From: Zygnema circumcarinatum
Taxonomy: Eukaryota > Streptophyta > Zygnematophyceae > Zygnematales > Zygnemataceae
NCBI GenBank assembly: GCA_037447605.1
Contig: CM074813.1
Coordinates: 1,154,802-1,218,801, forward strand
DNA length: 64,000 nucleotides
Direction of reading: 5' to 3'
The translations under genes and the position numbers were made by a program. Under the pieces are notes generated by a model. It worked only from the letters and a program-made list of their open reading frames with translations, ran no database searches and had not been told where the DNA came from. Positions 1-11,700 of the stretch are shown here, piece by piece; position 1 is the stretch's first letter; each line of letters begins with the position of its first letter.

Positions 1-1420
1 CGTGATTAGCCGAAATGAAAGTACAGTTTTTTCCCGAAAGGGGGCGCGGATATCCAAAAAGTGGGGCGCCTGTATCATTTTCCATTTTTTTCTGTCCGCC
101 AATAATAGGGGGAGTCAGACCTTGACCATCGCCCGCGGAATTGAAAGATTTCGCCGGCGGAAAGGTATTGATTTCGATTTCCGAATTCGGATCGGAAACC
201 ACGGCTCCCCCCGAACCTGTCTGTCACGTCCGTACGGTGGAATAGGTTACAAAAATGGCCCCAAATTTCAGAATTCCGCGCTCCGAAACGGGGGGCCTTC
301 CGTTTCGAAATTCCAGCTTTCCGCCGATGAGGAATCGTGCCCCGCCTTGTCGCCATGCGCGTCACGCACGGGCGAGCGCCTCTCGCACGTGTGAGGCGCT
401 CGTGGCGACAAAACGGAGGGCGGCGGGCGGCGGGCGGCGGAGGGAGCGCGGGGGGACGAAAAGGGGGGAGTCAAACCTGGCCCGGAGATACCGAAGGTAA
501 AATAATTGCTCTCTTGAATTCGCGGCGCCCGAGCCTGTCGAACGTCCACTTTTGGCGGAAAAGGCCTGCCGTACAACGCGGAATTGGCCCGACGGTCGCG
601 GAATTGGTTTGGCGATGAACAAGGTCTGACTCGCGCGGCTGCTTCCAACCAGACGGGGTCCGCAGTTTGTTGCGAGAAACCAACCCAACCCGGTTCGAGG
701 CGAGTTTGCGGCTTGCTTCCGCCCTCACGACAAACCGCCCGAACCTACGGGGGAGATCGCCCCTGCGGCTGTACGGACCAGCCGCGTCCAGCGTCCTGGA
801 CGAGAAACGATTTGCGTTGAAAAAGGCCGAGGAACCGGAGAACTCGCCCGCGCGGGCGAAGAAACAACAAACGCAGGATACGACGCACGGCCCTCTAGCC
901 CATTATTAGGGGCGCTGCGCGCACTTGCCGAATCCTTGTCGCCTTTTGGGGCGGCGTACTGCAGAAGGACCAGATTGTCGGCACAGTTGTTCGTACGCCT
1001 GTCATGTACGGCAGGCCCGCAAAATGACGGAACCGACCGACCTCCCGCTACGCGAGCGGCGCTAGTGCGCCGTACGGAGGGCACAAACGTTCGTACGAAT
1101 GGACACAGTTTCGTACGGACGGCCCACAGCGGTGCCGGCACACCAATGGCGTCGCAGCGGCGGCGACTGGATGCGGTTGATTGCTGTCCGGTCCGTCCAC
1201 CCTTTTCAACGCAAATCGTTTCTCAACCGGGACGCGATTGGTCCGTACAGCCACGGGGTACTGTTTCTGGTGTGGCACGCGCCACAAGAGATATGGTTTT
1301 CAAGCCGACTTTTGGACGATAGCGGGGAGTGGACCGCCGCCGCCGCAGGCGGGAGGGAACGGGGACGGGGACAGGCCGACGGAGCCGCCTCCGTCAGTCC
1401 GTCCGGCCGTCGGGGCGGGC
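1..1420. other. GC-rich stretch without a recognisable gene
   Basis: I see no domain, splice-consistent exon chain or RNA gene here. The stretch is GC-rich and contains several copies of the hexamer GTACGG or its complement between about 770 and 1250, the same motif that recurs in other intergenic parts of the window. Open frames on both strands look like chance products of low stop density. It may be promoter or 5' flank of a gene to the left, but nothing shows that directly. Confidence 0.5.
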
Positions 1421-1734
1421 GGGAGGGTAGGGGAGGGGAGGGAGGGGAGGGAGGGAGGGGAGGGAGGGGAGGGAGGGAGGGGAGGGAGGGAGAGAGCGGA
1501 GGGGAGAGAGCGGAGGGGAGAGAGCGGAGGGGAGAGAGCGGAGGGAGCGGAGGGAGCGGAGGGACTGACGGCGGGCGGGCTCGCCATGGTGCAAATGTAC
1601 GGACGGTAGCGCTGGCGGTCTTCTTGGCGGGGAGAGGGGAGTGGGAAGAGGGAAGAGGGGAGAGGGGAGAGGGGAGAGGGGAGAAGGGAGAGGGGAGAGG
1701 GGAGAGGGGAGGGGAGGGGGAGAGAGAGGGATGA
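1421..1734. repeat. Polypurine GGGGA/GGGAGA tract
   Basis: Almost pure purine on the + strand, built of short units of G runs plus A or AGA, such as GGGAGGGGA and GGAGAGAGC. It is interrupted by a short mixed segment near 1565-1620. Slippage-prone simple repeat; the Ser/Pro-rich frames on the minus strand across it are artefacts of the composition. Confidence 0.85.
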
Positions 1735-1918
1735 GGGGAGAGGGATGAGAGGGATGAGGGGAGAGGGATGAGGGGAGAGGGATGAGGGGAGAGGGATGAG
1801 GGGAGAGGGATGAGGGGAGAGGGATGAGGGGAGAGGGATGAGGGGAGAGGGATGAGGGGAGAGGGATGAGGGGAGAGGGATGAGGGGAGAGGGATGAGGG
1901 GAGAGGGATGAGGGGAGA
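1735..1918. repeat. 14-bp minisatellite
   Basis: Tandem array of the unit GGGATGAGGGGAGA, about 13 copies, nearly identical to each other. There are no unique spacers between units, so it is an ordinary minisatellite. Confidence 0.9.
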
Positions 1919-2065
1919 TGGTGGAAAGGCGAGTAGAGATAGGAAGGGAGATGGGAGAGTGAGGAGAAATGCGAGAGGCGAGAAGGAGGAGAGAGAGGCG
2001 AGAAGGAGCGGGGGAGATGAGGGGAGAGGGTAGAGAGGAGAGAGAGGGGCAAGAGGAGAGGGAAA

Positions 2066-2105
2066 TGGGGACTACAAGCAGGGAAATGGGGAGGAGTGAA
2101 GCTAA
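2066..2105 (+). repeat. First copy of a dispersed direct repeat of about 36 bp
   Basis: The segment beginning gactacaagcagggaaatg and ending gaagctaa recurs at about 2609-2646 with one mismatch. The intervening 500 bases are purine-rich and hold no gene that I recognise. Confidence 0.75.
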
Positions 2106-2608
2106 GAGGGAAGAGGGGAGGGGAGGAGGGCAGAGGGACGTGTGGAAAGACTGAGGGGAGCGAGGCGGAGAGAAAGAGGGAGAAGGAGTGGGAAGGAAAT
2201 GTAGCCTGAGAGAGTGAAAATATAGGAAAGGGTAATGGAACGGGAGCTAACAGGGAGTGCGAGAGAAACGGGAGACCAGGAACGAAAGAATGTTCTTTGG
2301 AGGGAAAAACAAAGCAGATGGAGTTGATTGGAGACGGAATGAGCGGGAACACGCCTCGTAGTGAAAGGAAGGATCAGAGTGGGATTGGTGAAGGACAGAG
2401 GGAAAAGGAGTGGGAAGACAAATAAAAAGGCATGGAGGCATGCGGTTGATGATTCTAGCACACTGTTTAGTCAAAGAGAGACAGTATCGTTCACTAAACA
2501 AAAAAAAAAAAATAGTGGGGAATGGGAGACAGACTGCATATGCTTCTGCTTGTTCAGTTGGCTGGTTATTTTTCGGCCATATGGAACATGGAGAGGTGGT
2601 CGTGAAAG

Positions 2609-2646
2609 AGACTACAAGCAGGCAAATGGGGAGGAGTGAAGCTAAA
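2609..2646 (+). repeat. Second copy of the direct repeat of about 36 bp
   Basis: Partner of the copy at 2066-2105. It differs by one base (aggcaaatg instead of agggaaatg). It lies about 100 bases upstream of the putative first exon of the LRR/papain/LysM gene. Confidence 0.75.
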
Positions 2647-2743
2647 TGTAGCATTCTAATTTTTCCGCGTTGCCTTCCTTTCTTTTAGAGAAACCGATAG
2701 CACGGCGTTATATGCTGAACATTGTGCAAAGTCTTTGGGGTTG

Positions 2744-5700
2744 ATGCAGTCGAAGGCCCCTCGGCTCTAGGGCTTTACTCTTGTTCGTCTTTCTCGCCGG
2801 TCTCTCGTTGCTGGCGGATGCAAGGAGTAAGAATTCACAACTTGAGACTCCTCACCTTGAGTTACATTCAAAGCGAGCAAGAAGTTGTAGCTTTAGCAGG
2901 TTGTCTGCACTTTCAACATAATTCTACACGCATTTCATGGGTACGAATATCTTAATATATATCTTAATACTGTATACTTTACTTTTTTTTTTTTTTTCAT
3001 TTTGGTTTCTTTTATTGACATTTTTTCTCCCTTCGATGCTTACTGAATTCCTCGTCCGCAGCTACATTGAGGATATGATTTTTTTTGTCGTTCTAAATGT
3101 ACTCCAGTGTCCAGCCTAACAGAAGCCTGCATTCAGACGCTGACCAGCTGAAGGTTTAGTATATTGTACAGTAGCAAATATGCGAGAGACGTACGTTCTA
3201 TGCTTATAGTTGCCTTCACTGTGAAACAAGTTCCATGCCGTATGCGCATTTAGCTGCACAAATCCTTTCAGCCAAAAGGATATCATCCGAGTCCCAGCGT
3301 GAGCCTTCGTTATTCACTTTCCTCTGCATGGCGGCATACCCTTACTTAGGGCTTGGTGAAGCATCTTTCGAAGTTTCACCCAAACATTCTAGACTCCTAA
3401 CAACCACTTATGGCAGGGCCTCGAGCACCTCCACCTCCCTGGTCAAAGGTGAAGCCGTTTCCAACACGCGGATTTCCTCCCCCTCCTTCACCACCATCAC
3501 CACCTCCCCCAACACCTCCTCCTTCACCCCCGCCCCCACCATCTCCTCCACCGCCCCCTTCTCCTCCTCTCCCACCCTCTCCTCCTCCGTCCCCTCCTCC
3601 ACCAACACCTCCATCCCCTCCTCCATCCCCTCCTCCCCCTCCGTCACCTCCACACCCACCGCCTCCTCGCCCACCTTCACCCCCTCCACCTCCGCCCTCA
3701 CCACCTCCATCGCCCCCACCATCACCTCCTCCCCCAAGCCCTCCTTCTCCACCTCCTCCCCCAAGCCCTCCCTCTCCACCTCCTCCTCCAAGCCCTCCCT
3801 CCTCCACCTCCTCCCCCAAGCCCTCCTTCTCCACCTCCTCCCCCAAGCCCTCCTTCTCCACCTCCTCCCCCAAGCCCTCCTTCTCCACCTCCTCCCCCAA
3901 GTCCTCCTTCTCCACCTCCTCCCCCAAGCCCTCCCTCTCCACCTCCTCCCCCGAGACCTCCTTCTCCACCTCCTCCCCCAAGCCCTCCCTCTCCACCTCC
4001 TCCTCCAAGCCCTCCCTCTCCACCTCCTCCCCCAAGCCCTCCTTCTCCACCTCCTCCCCCAAGTCCTCCTTCTCCACCTCCTCCCCCAAGCCCTCCCTCT
4101 CCACCTCCTCCCCCGAGACCTCCTTCTCCACCTCCTCCTCCAAGCCCTCCGTCTCCACCTCCTCCCCGAAGCCCTCCTTCTCCACCTCCTCCCCCAAGAC
4201 CGCCTTCTCCACCTCCTCCTCCCAGCCCTCCTTCTCCACCTCCTCCTCCCAGCCCTCCTTCTCCGCCTCCTCCTCCAAGCCCTCCTTCTCCACCTCCTCC
4301 TCCCAGCCCTCCGTCTCCACCTCCTCCCCGAAGCCCTCCCTCTCCACCTCCTCCCCCAAGACCACCTTCTCCACCTCCTCCTCCCAGCCCTCCGTCTCCA
4401 CCTTCTCCCCCAAGCCCTCCTCCACCTCGACCTCCTCGATCCCCTCCTCGATCCCCTCCTCGATCCCCTCCTCGATCCCCTCCTCCCCCAAGACCTCCTC
4501 CACCTCGACCTCCTCGATCATCTCCTCCCCCACCCTCTCCACCGCCGCAGCGGCCTCCTTCTCCCCCTCCTTCACCTCCCCTGCCACCTCCACTTCCCCC
4601 CCCACGGCCACCACCATCTCCTCCACGAATTTCCACAACACAAGGTGCCCCCTCAACTTCCTTTCTGCTAATGCCGGGAAATTTCTGAACTATTGTCGTC
4701 ATCAGCGTACTCCTGTCTAATGCGATACAAAATAGGCGAGAAATGGCATAGTGTATGCTATGTTTTAGTGGTATGGCATGGTTTCTCTGACTGAGGGCTT
4801 TCGTTTGAGGGCTTTTTTTTTTTTTTTTCGGACTGAGGGCTTTTCATTGTGTGGTTTCCGCCCCACCAAAGTTTGGAACCCTCCCATGCTGCCCTCTGCC
4901 AATCGGGGAACCCTCTGGCGGTTTGAAATACAGTGTAGCCTCGATAAAGTGCTTACTACATGGTAAGTTGAATCAAGGATTTACCATGAAGAACGGAGCA
5001 CAGGAAGTTCTCGTACGGTTTAGTCACTCTGTCATTTGTACCGAGTGTAACGGGCCGATGGGGGCAACCTTTCGTACCAAAGGGGAAAACCTAGTGCCGT
5101 AGCTTTCAAGCCATCGTGTTCTTTTTGGTTTAGGAAAGCGAGAGAGCATTATCTTAAGCTAAACTTTCTGAGGTAAGCTTTAATTTATCGAGGTTTTATT
5201 TCGACAAAAAGTACACCGTTCTTCTATGAGCAGCACATCATCCCGGCGGCCGACGACTCCTTGCGTGACGTACGAATGCTCCAAAAAAATTGCTATCCCC
5301 GATTCTGGCGGTACAGTAGTCTGCCGCGATATTTGCGATAGACTGACGATATACTGATTGCCAGGCCCTTGAAAACACTGGCTACCAGTAATGTGTACAG
5401 ATGTGGCTACCAGCAATTCTTTAATCTCCGCCTTCGTTGTTTATGTTGTGCCAGAGGAAATCCTGTTGAAGGTCAAAGCTGCTATTACGACAGACCCCGC
5501 CGGAGTGCTGCGAACATGGTCGCCTGCAACGGCTGCATGCGACGGAGGATGGAGCGGGGTCGATTGTGGCGGCACCGCTCTTGTCCAAACCATGTAGGTC
5601 CGCTTGTGCTCAACGTGTCACAATTTCTCCATGCGGCATAACGAATGACCCGGCTACGAATTGCATATCTGGAATACGTTCTGCTTTGAGGTGATCAGTG

Positions 5701-8700
5701 CTTTGGTTGCCCACTGCAGAAAACTCAACAATGTGAATCTGAGGGGAACCCTATCGCCATTCATAGGCGAACTGGTCAGCCTTCAGGAATTGTAAGTAGA
5801 AAGGATGTATCGTAGATTAATGCTGTATGCATAAAGCATTTGGATTCGAGAAGTGGCTTATCTCTGTTGCATTCGCCAAAACTTGATATCGTTATATTTG
5901 CAGCTCAGGTTGACGCTGTCACGTCATCATGGGTTTCCGTTTCACTCATACTTGCAGGAATTTGGCGGGCAACCAGTTTCAGGGCACCATACCAGCTTCC
6001 ATTTTCAGCCTTCCCAACCTCAAGATCTTGTAAGAAATAATTTTATGGTAATATGTTATGTGATGTTTAACTTGTGTTTTGTGATGCCATTGGCTCTGTG
6101 CATCACTAATCTATTCAAGCATCCTCGTTTTTGGATAACATTCAATAAAGGCGGACATCTTTACTGCACCATATGTGCAGTGTTCAGTTGGGCATTTAGA
6201 ACTTGGGATGGAATGTCAACAAGATATTCCTTGGGAATTGCTACTAATCTTCCTCTTTTGTTGGCCTTCTGCAGAAACTTGGAGGGCAATAATCTGACAG
6301 GCTTTATCTCTACCTTCCTCACAGCATCGATTGCTAGCTTGACGACTCTGCAAGAATTGTATGGCTACTGCTAAGCAATTTTTTCCACTGTATCAATTCA
6401 TCATTATTGATATGAAAGGCTTCAATAATGTGATGCGATCTCACTAGAAGAGATCTCTCTGCCAGACATATCTACTGGAATAAGGGAAAATGCTTCGTAA
6501 GACTTTGGTTGTAGCTTTCTTTGACGTGACATTTGGAAGGTTCTATGGGATTGCAGACGTCTTGGCAAGAATAAGTTTTCTGGTGCTATTCCGGACACAT
6601 TGGGGAACGTAACATCTTTGCGCATACTGTGAGTATTGCTTTGCTTAACCCTTTCAAGTAGCAGGTGCCATGATGGGATTCTCACCGGTCGGATCAATGA
6701 AAAGAGCAGATTAAGGGGGTAGTAGAGGAGTGGAGAGATTGGGGGACTGATGTTTGCCTGAATGAGCCTAAAACAAGATCCTTTTCTGCTGTACTTCAGA
6801 ACCTTAGATGGGAACAACTTGACTGGCGAAATTCCGGACTCGCTCGGGAACTTGACCGGCCTCTACAGACTGTATGTCAATCGTGGCCTTTCGCACATTT
6901 TTATTGTATAAAGCGCATTTGAAGTTTTAGCTGCTGCAGAAATATGCCTTGGTAAAGGGAGACACGTTTGAGCCAAGCAGAGTACTTCAGATGTACTCTA
7001 TCTGAATGCTGAGGGAAAAAACGAATTAGTTTTATAAGTAGTTAAAAATCTGTATTTGTTCCTCCTTTTCATTTCTTTTGGTGCAATCCTTCCCAAGGAC
7101 GGCTCTATTTGAAGCTTAGATAGTGTGTGCTATGAAGGCATGCTAACAAATGCATGGGTTGCTTTTCTGGCAGGACTCTGAACAACAATAAACTTACAGG
7201 ACTGATTCCGTCGACCTTCAGCCAATTTCAGAGTTTGAGCCAACTGTGCGATATGTGACTCTTAACTTCAGTTGCATGAATGGCCATGAGGGAATTTACG
7301 TTTGTCGTGAATGCACTTCTTATACTTAAAAATGTTCTGGAGTAAAAGTGAGAAGATAGAACTTTGGAACGCGACAGAGGCGAGAGAGCAGGAAGGAGAG
7401 GGCAGTGTGGATAGGGGAGGGGGAGAGGTAGATCAGGTGTGTGTGTGTGTGTGCGTGTGTGTGAGAGAAAGAGAGAGAGAGAGAGAGGATGCAGGAACTT
7501 TCTCAAGCAAGCTCAATCCCCGAAGCTTGACTTGTTTCCAAATCACAATAAATGAGAAAATTCTTTGGTCCTTGTATGCAGGGATCTGAGCGATAACCTC
7601 CTCTTCGGCTCTGTTCTGATCCAAATAAATTCACTCATCACTCCCACTATCAATTTTGACTCCAACTATTTGTCCGGATCGCCATTGCTTACAGTCAATG
7701 GCAACCAGCAATGCGGCAGCTTTTCAAGCAACTGCTTCACCTTTGCTGAGACATGGAACGCTGTTTGCGGCGCCAAGCCATCTCTCCGAGGAGACTGCGG
7801 CAGCTTCTGCAACGCTTCCCAGGCCATGGGGGCATGCGGCGGCCATGGCTTCTGCTCAGGGATCAATGGAGTCTGCACCTGCGATGCGGGATACTCTAAC
7901 CAAGACTCTCCATTCACTTGCATATTTGGTATGTCCCCCTCAAACAGAAATTCTTTACATGAAAATCCTGTCTGATTTTCGGAGACCTTCTTCTCACCTT
8001 TTCCAGACTTTTCCGCCATGAGCAGACCCTTCTTTCATATCTGTTTCCTTCCCCCACTTCCCAGTCCCCCCCCCCCCTTCCCTCCTTTTCCAACCCCACA
8101 TCTTCATCATCTTCTTCATCTTCCCATCTTCTTCATCCTCTCATCTTCTTCATCCTCCCATCGTCTTCATCTTCCCATCGTCTTCATCTTCCCATCGTCT
8201 TCATCTTCCCATCTTCTTCATCTTCCCATCTTCTTCATCCTCCCATCTTCTTCATCTTCCCATCTTCTTCATCTTCCCATCTTCTTCATCCTCCCATCTT
8301 CTTCATCTTCCTTCCCATCTTCTTCATCTTCCCATCTTCTTCATCTTCTCTTCATCTTCTTCATCCTCCCATCTTCTTCATCTTCTTCATCTTCCCATCT
8401 TCTTCATCTTCCCATCTTCTTCATCTTCCCATCTTCTTCATCTTCCTTCTTCATCCTCCCATCTTCTTCATCTTCCCATCTTCTTCATCTTCCCATCTTC
8501 TTCATCTTCCCATCTTCTTCATCTTCCCATCTTCTTCATCTTCCCATCTTCTTCATCTTCCCATCTTCTTCATCTTCCCATCTTCTTCATCCTCCCATCT
8601 TCTTCATCTTCCCATCTTCTTCATCTTCCCATCTTCTTCATCCTCCCATCTTCTTCATCTTCCCATCTTCTTCATCTTCCCATCTTCTTCATCCTCCCAT

Positions 8701-11700
8701 CTTCTTCATCTTCCCATCTTCTTCATACTCCCATCTTCTTCATCTTCCCATCTTCTTCATCTTCCCATCTTCTTAATCCTCCCATCTTCTTCTTTTTTCC
8801 CCCCCTTTTTCCTTCCTCCCACTCGCAGAGGACCGCGGGCTGGGTCTGGAGGAGCCCTCCGCGCCGCGCCTCGCACGTGTGAACGCGTACTTCCGGTACG
8901 CGAGCGCGGGGTACCTCGCGGGGGACGGCGGGGACTCCGCGTGGCTCGTGGCGACCAGGTGGTCCTGGGAGGGCCGCCGGGCGGTCCCCGCGGTCAGGGA
9001 CCAGGGGACCTGCAGTGAGGACCCGCCCGCCCGCCCGAAATTTCGTCAAGGCTTTTTTTTTTTTTTTCCTCAAAAAAAAGTTAAAAAAAAAGTCGAGATG
9101 GAGAGTCATGCTTCTGTACAGCTCGGAAGATAGTTTAACGTTGATTGAATCTTTCACTGCTCTGTCGATTGGGCTCAATCTGTAATGGAATTTGAGCAGA
9201 GTGTTTTAGATGTGGGTTTGAAAGGCTATCATCACCGTCGAGAGAAACATCTTCACTGCAAGGATGTGTTTCTGTTCTTCGGACAAGGGAGAGGAGGTGG
9301 AAAGGAGGAGGGGAGGGAGGATGAAGTAGTGCAGAGACGTATGCATGCTAAACGTTGCTGCTCGTTGTGCTGTTCCCCTGTGGTGCATAGACACGTGCTG
9401 GGTATTCGGGCCCATATCCGCCATAGAGAGCGCGGCATACATCGGCGGAGGGGGCCTGCAGGCCGTGCCTGTGCTCGCGGAGCAGCAGGTCATCGACTGC
9501 TCCGCTCTCAGCACCGACTGCACATCAGGAGGCAATCCGTCGGACGCATTTGAATATGCGGAAAATTCGAACCTCATCCCCAACAGCTCCTATGCTGGCC
9601 CTTCAACATGCGCTGCAGGGCAGGTAATTGCATTGTGACAGTCAATCACATCTCTCTCTTTCTCACTCTCTCCCTCTCATTCACTTTCTCTTTCTCTTTC
9701 TCACTCCCGCTCTCTCGGTGCTTTTTTGTAACCAATCCTTTGCTGCTTTCGTTTTCAAGACCGTGTTGCTGTTTTATTGAATGAATCAAATTGAATCAGT
9801 TGCACTTGTTCGCTTGTTTAATGTAACTTTTTTGAATGCAGGCTGGGAGTAGCATACGCATATTGTCATATGAAAGAGTACAAATGAATGGCTGGCTGGG
9901 CCTGTTGTTGGCCCTCCAACAGCAGCCCGCAGTTGTCAGTATTGAAGCGAGCAGCGAGAGTTTCATCAATTACAACCCTCAGATGGTGAGTGTATGATCT
10001 CATGTTAAGATTACATTACATCCTGGTTCAGGGAAAGATCATCGCCAGGGACAGTTTCCGTTAAGTGATACGAATAATAAAAAGCAATTGAGCATGCATG
10101 CATGTATGCATGCCTGCCTGCATGGGCATGCTGAATTCTAACTAGAGCATGGCCGTGCAGGGCACATATGAGGATGAGGACTGCTTCTCCAATGGAGTCG
10201 ACCACGTGGTGGTAGTCGTCGGTTACGACTTAACATCCTCTCCGCCGTATTGGCTCATCCGAAATTCATGGGGTTCAGCCTGGGGAGAGGGCGGCTACAT
10301 GCGCATGAAGATAGCAGGGGGGGACGGGATCTGCGGAATCAATACCCAGCCTGCTCTAATTCCGAACATTCGGCCCAAAAGTAAGTCAAACCTAAAGCGT
10401 TTGTTGTGAATTATGTGACCTTAACAACGCTCTATGCAGGTAAGGCATCATGTATAGTGCTGGTTGCCCTCTCTCTAGAAGCAGTCGAAGCTTGAACCTT
10501 ACCTGGCTAACTCCACCTGACCAACTCACGTTACATGCGCAATCGTTGCCTTTTTTGCAGCAAACGACCCATGCAACCTTATTGACAACTTCCCTCAGAG
10601 AGCCCTCCGCTCGAGATATGGTCCGGGAGAGATGAACCCTTGCGGCAATGGCGTGTGCATTCCGGCCGGCTCCTTGAACGAGTGTTTGTGCGCTCAAAAC
10701 TTTGTGGCGGTGACGAACACAGACGGCATGCAGACATGCGCCCCAGGTCAGATACAATGTCACGGAAATGCAGCTTGTGACCAACTTTGACCATGTCTGC
10801 ATGTGACCAACTTTTCTCTATTCGAAGTGGTTTGTAGGGGAGGAGTGCTTTTGAGTCAAGACTGGCAATTAGTTTCTGTACATGGATACGAGAGACTCCT
10901 CGGATTGCGGTATGCCTGATGTTTTTTAATGCATTGATTTTGGCAGCGTCGCCCTGCACATTCACGCCGAAGAATCCATGTGGAGTGGGCACATGCGTGG
11001 ACTCCACCGCAGTCCCGGGGACATATGCATGCGTGTGCCCTATTGGCTATGCTGCTGACTCCGTAGACAGTGTTCAGACATGCTTTCCAGGTGCCTCCAT
11101 CATCCCTCCCTCTCTCCCCTCCTCCCTCTTTGTGTGTGTGATGGGTGTGCTGAACACTGCGTTGCTTTCATTGATCAGTTATGAGGTATGTTTTGTGATG
11201 AATGATTTCATTCACAGCCTAGTCCATGCCTTGCTTTGCTGAATAGTGTGTGTAGATTTCCTAGCACTTGTTGTCTGCAAAGTGCATACTTATGGATGGA
11301 TACAGCACACTTCCTTTCTCGACATCACGAAAAAGAAGATCAAGACTAGGAAAGCCTTCAAATTGCTATCCTGCTTGTATAGAATGGTTTTGAATTTAAA
11401 AAGTGGCGAAATCGTGTGAGTAGAGTCGATCGAATCCAAAAAGAAGAGTGAGTTTCGTTCTTTGAGATGAAGTTTGTGCTGGCATGCTTTCTAGATAGTG
11501 TCTGAATTAGAAGTTCCAAAACAGCCGATGTATGGATTCATTCATGCAGCCACTCATTGGGCAGATTATGCCTCTGTACACAACTTCTGATGTTGTCAAC
11601 TTTTGCATAAAAACCGAGTGACAGATTCTTTGTTTGTCAATTGGAATTGCAGCGGCTGCCTTGCAAGGTCGTAAATTGAACTTCACTGTGCCCGAGAACA

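Noticed and set aside
1300-2352. 350-codon Ser/Pro/Leu-rich frame on the minus strand
   Set aside because: Produced by polypurine simple repeats and the 14-bp minisatellite; no conserved content.
3397-4702. Gly- and Glu-rich long open frames on the minus strand opposite the Pro-rich exon
   Set aside because: They are reverse readings of the 27-bp proline repeat; no start context or domain, and the plus-strand proline frame joins in phase to LRR exons.
8018-8776. 252-codon Ser/Phe/His-rich frame
   Set aside because: A 17-bp minisatellite within an intron; the flanking exons join in phase across it.
1735-8795. CRISPR-like arrays at 1735-1918, 3720-4430 and 8095-8795
   Set aside because: Units follow each other with no unique spacers, and the setting is a eukaryotic nuclear genome with spliced genes.
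7929-8828. Two separate genes (LRR+EGF and papain+LysM) instead of one
   Set aside because: The intron joins phase 1 to phase 1 with good donor (gtatgt) and acceptor (cgcag), there is no stop after the EGF part before the donor and no signal peptide before the papain part. RNA evidence could still overturn this.
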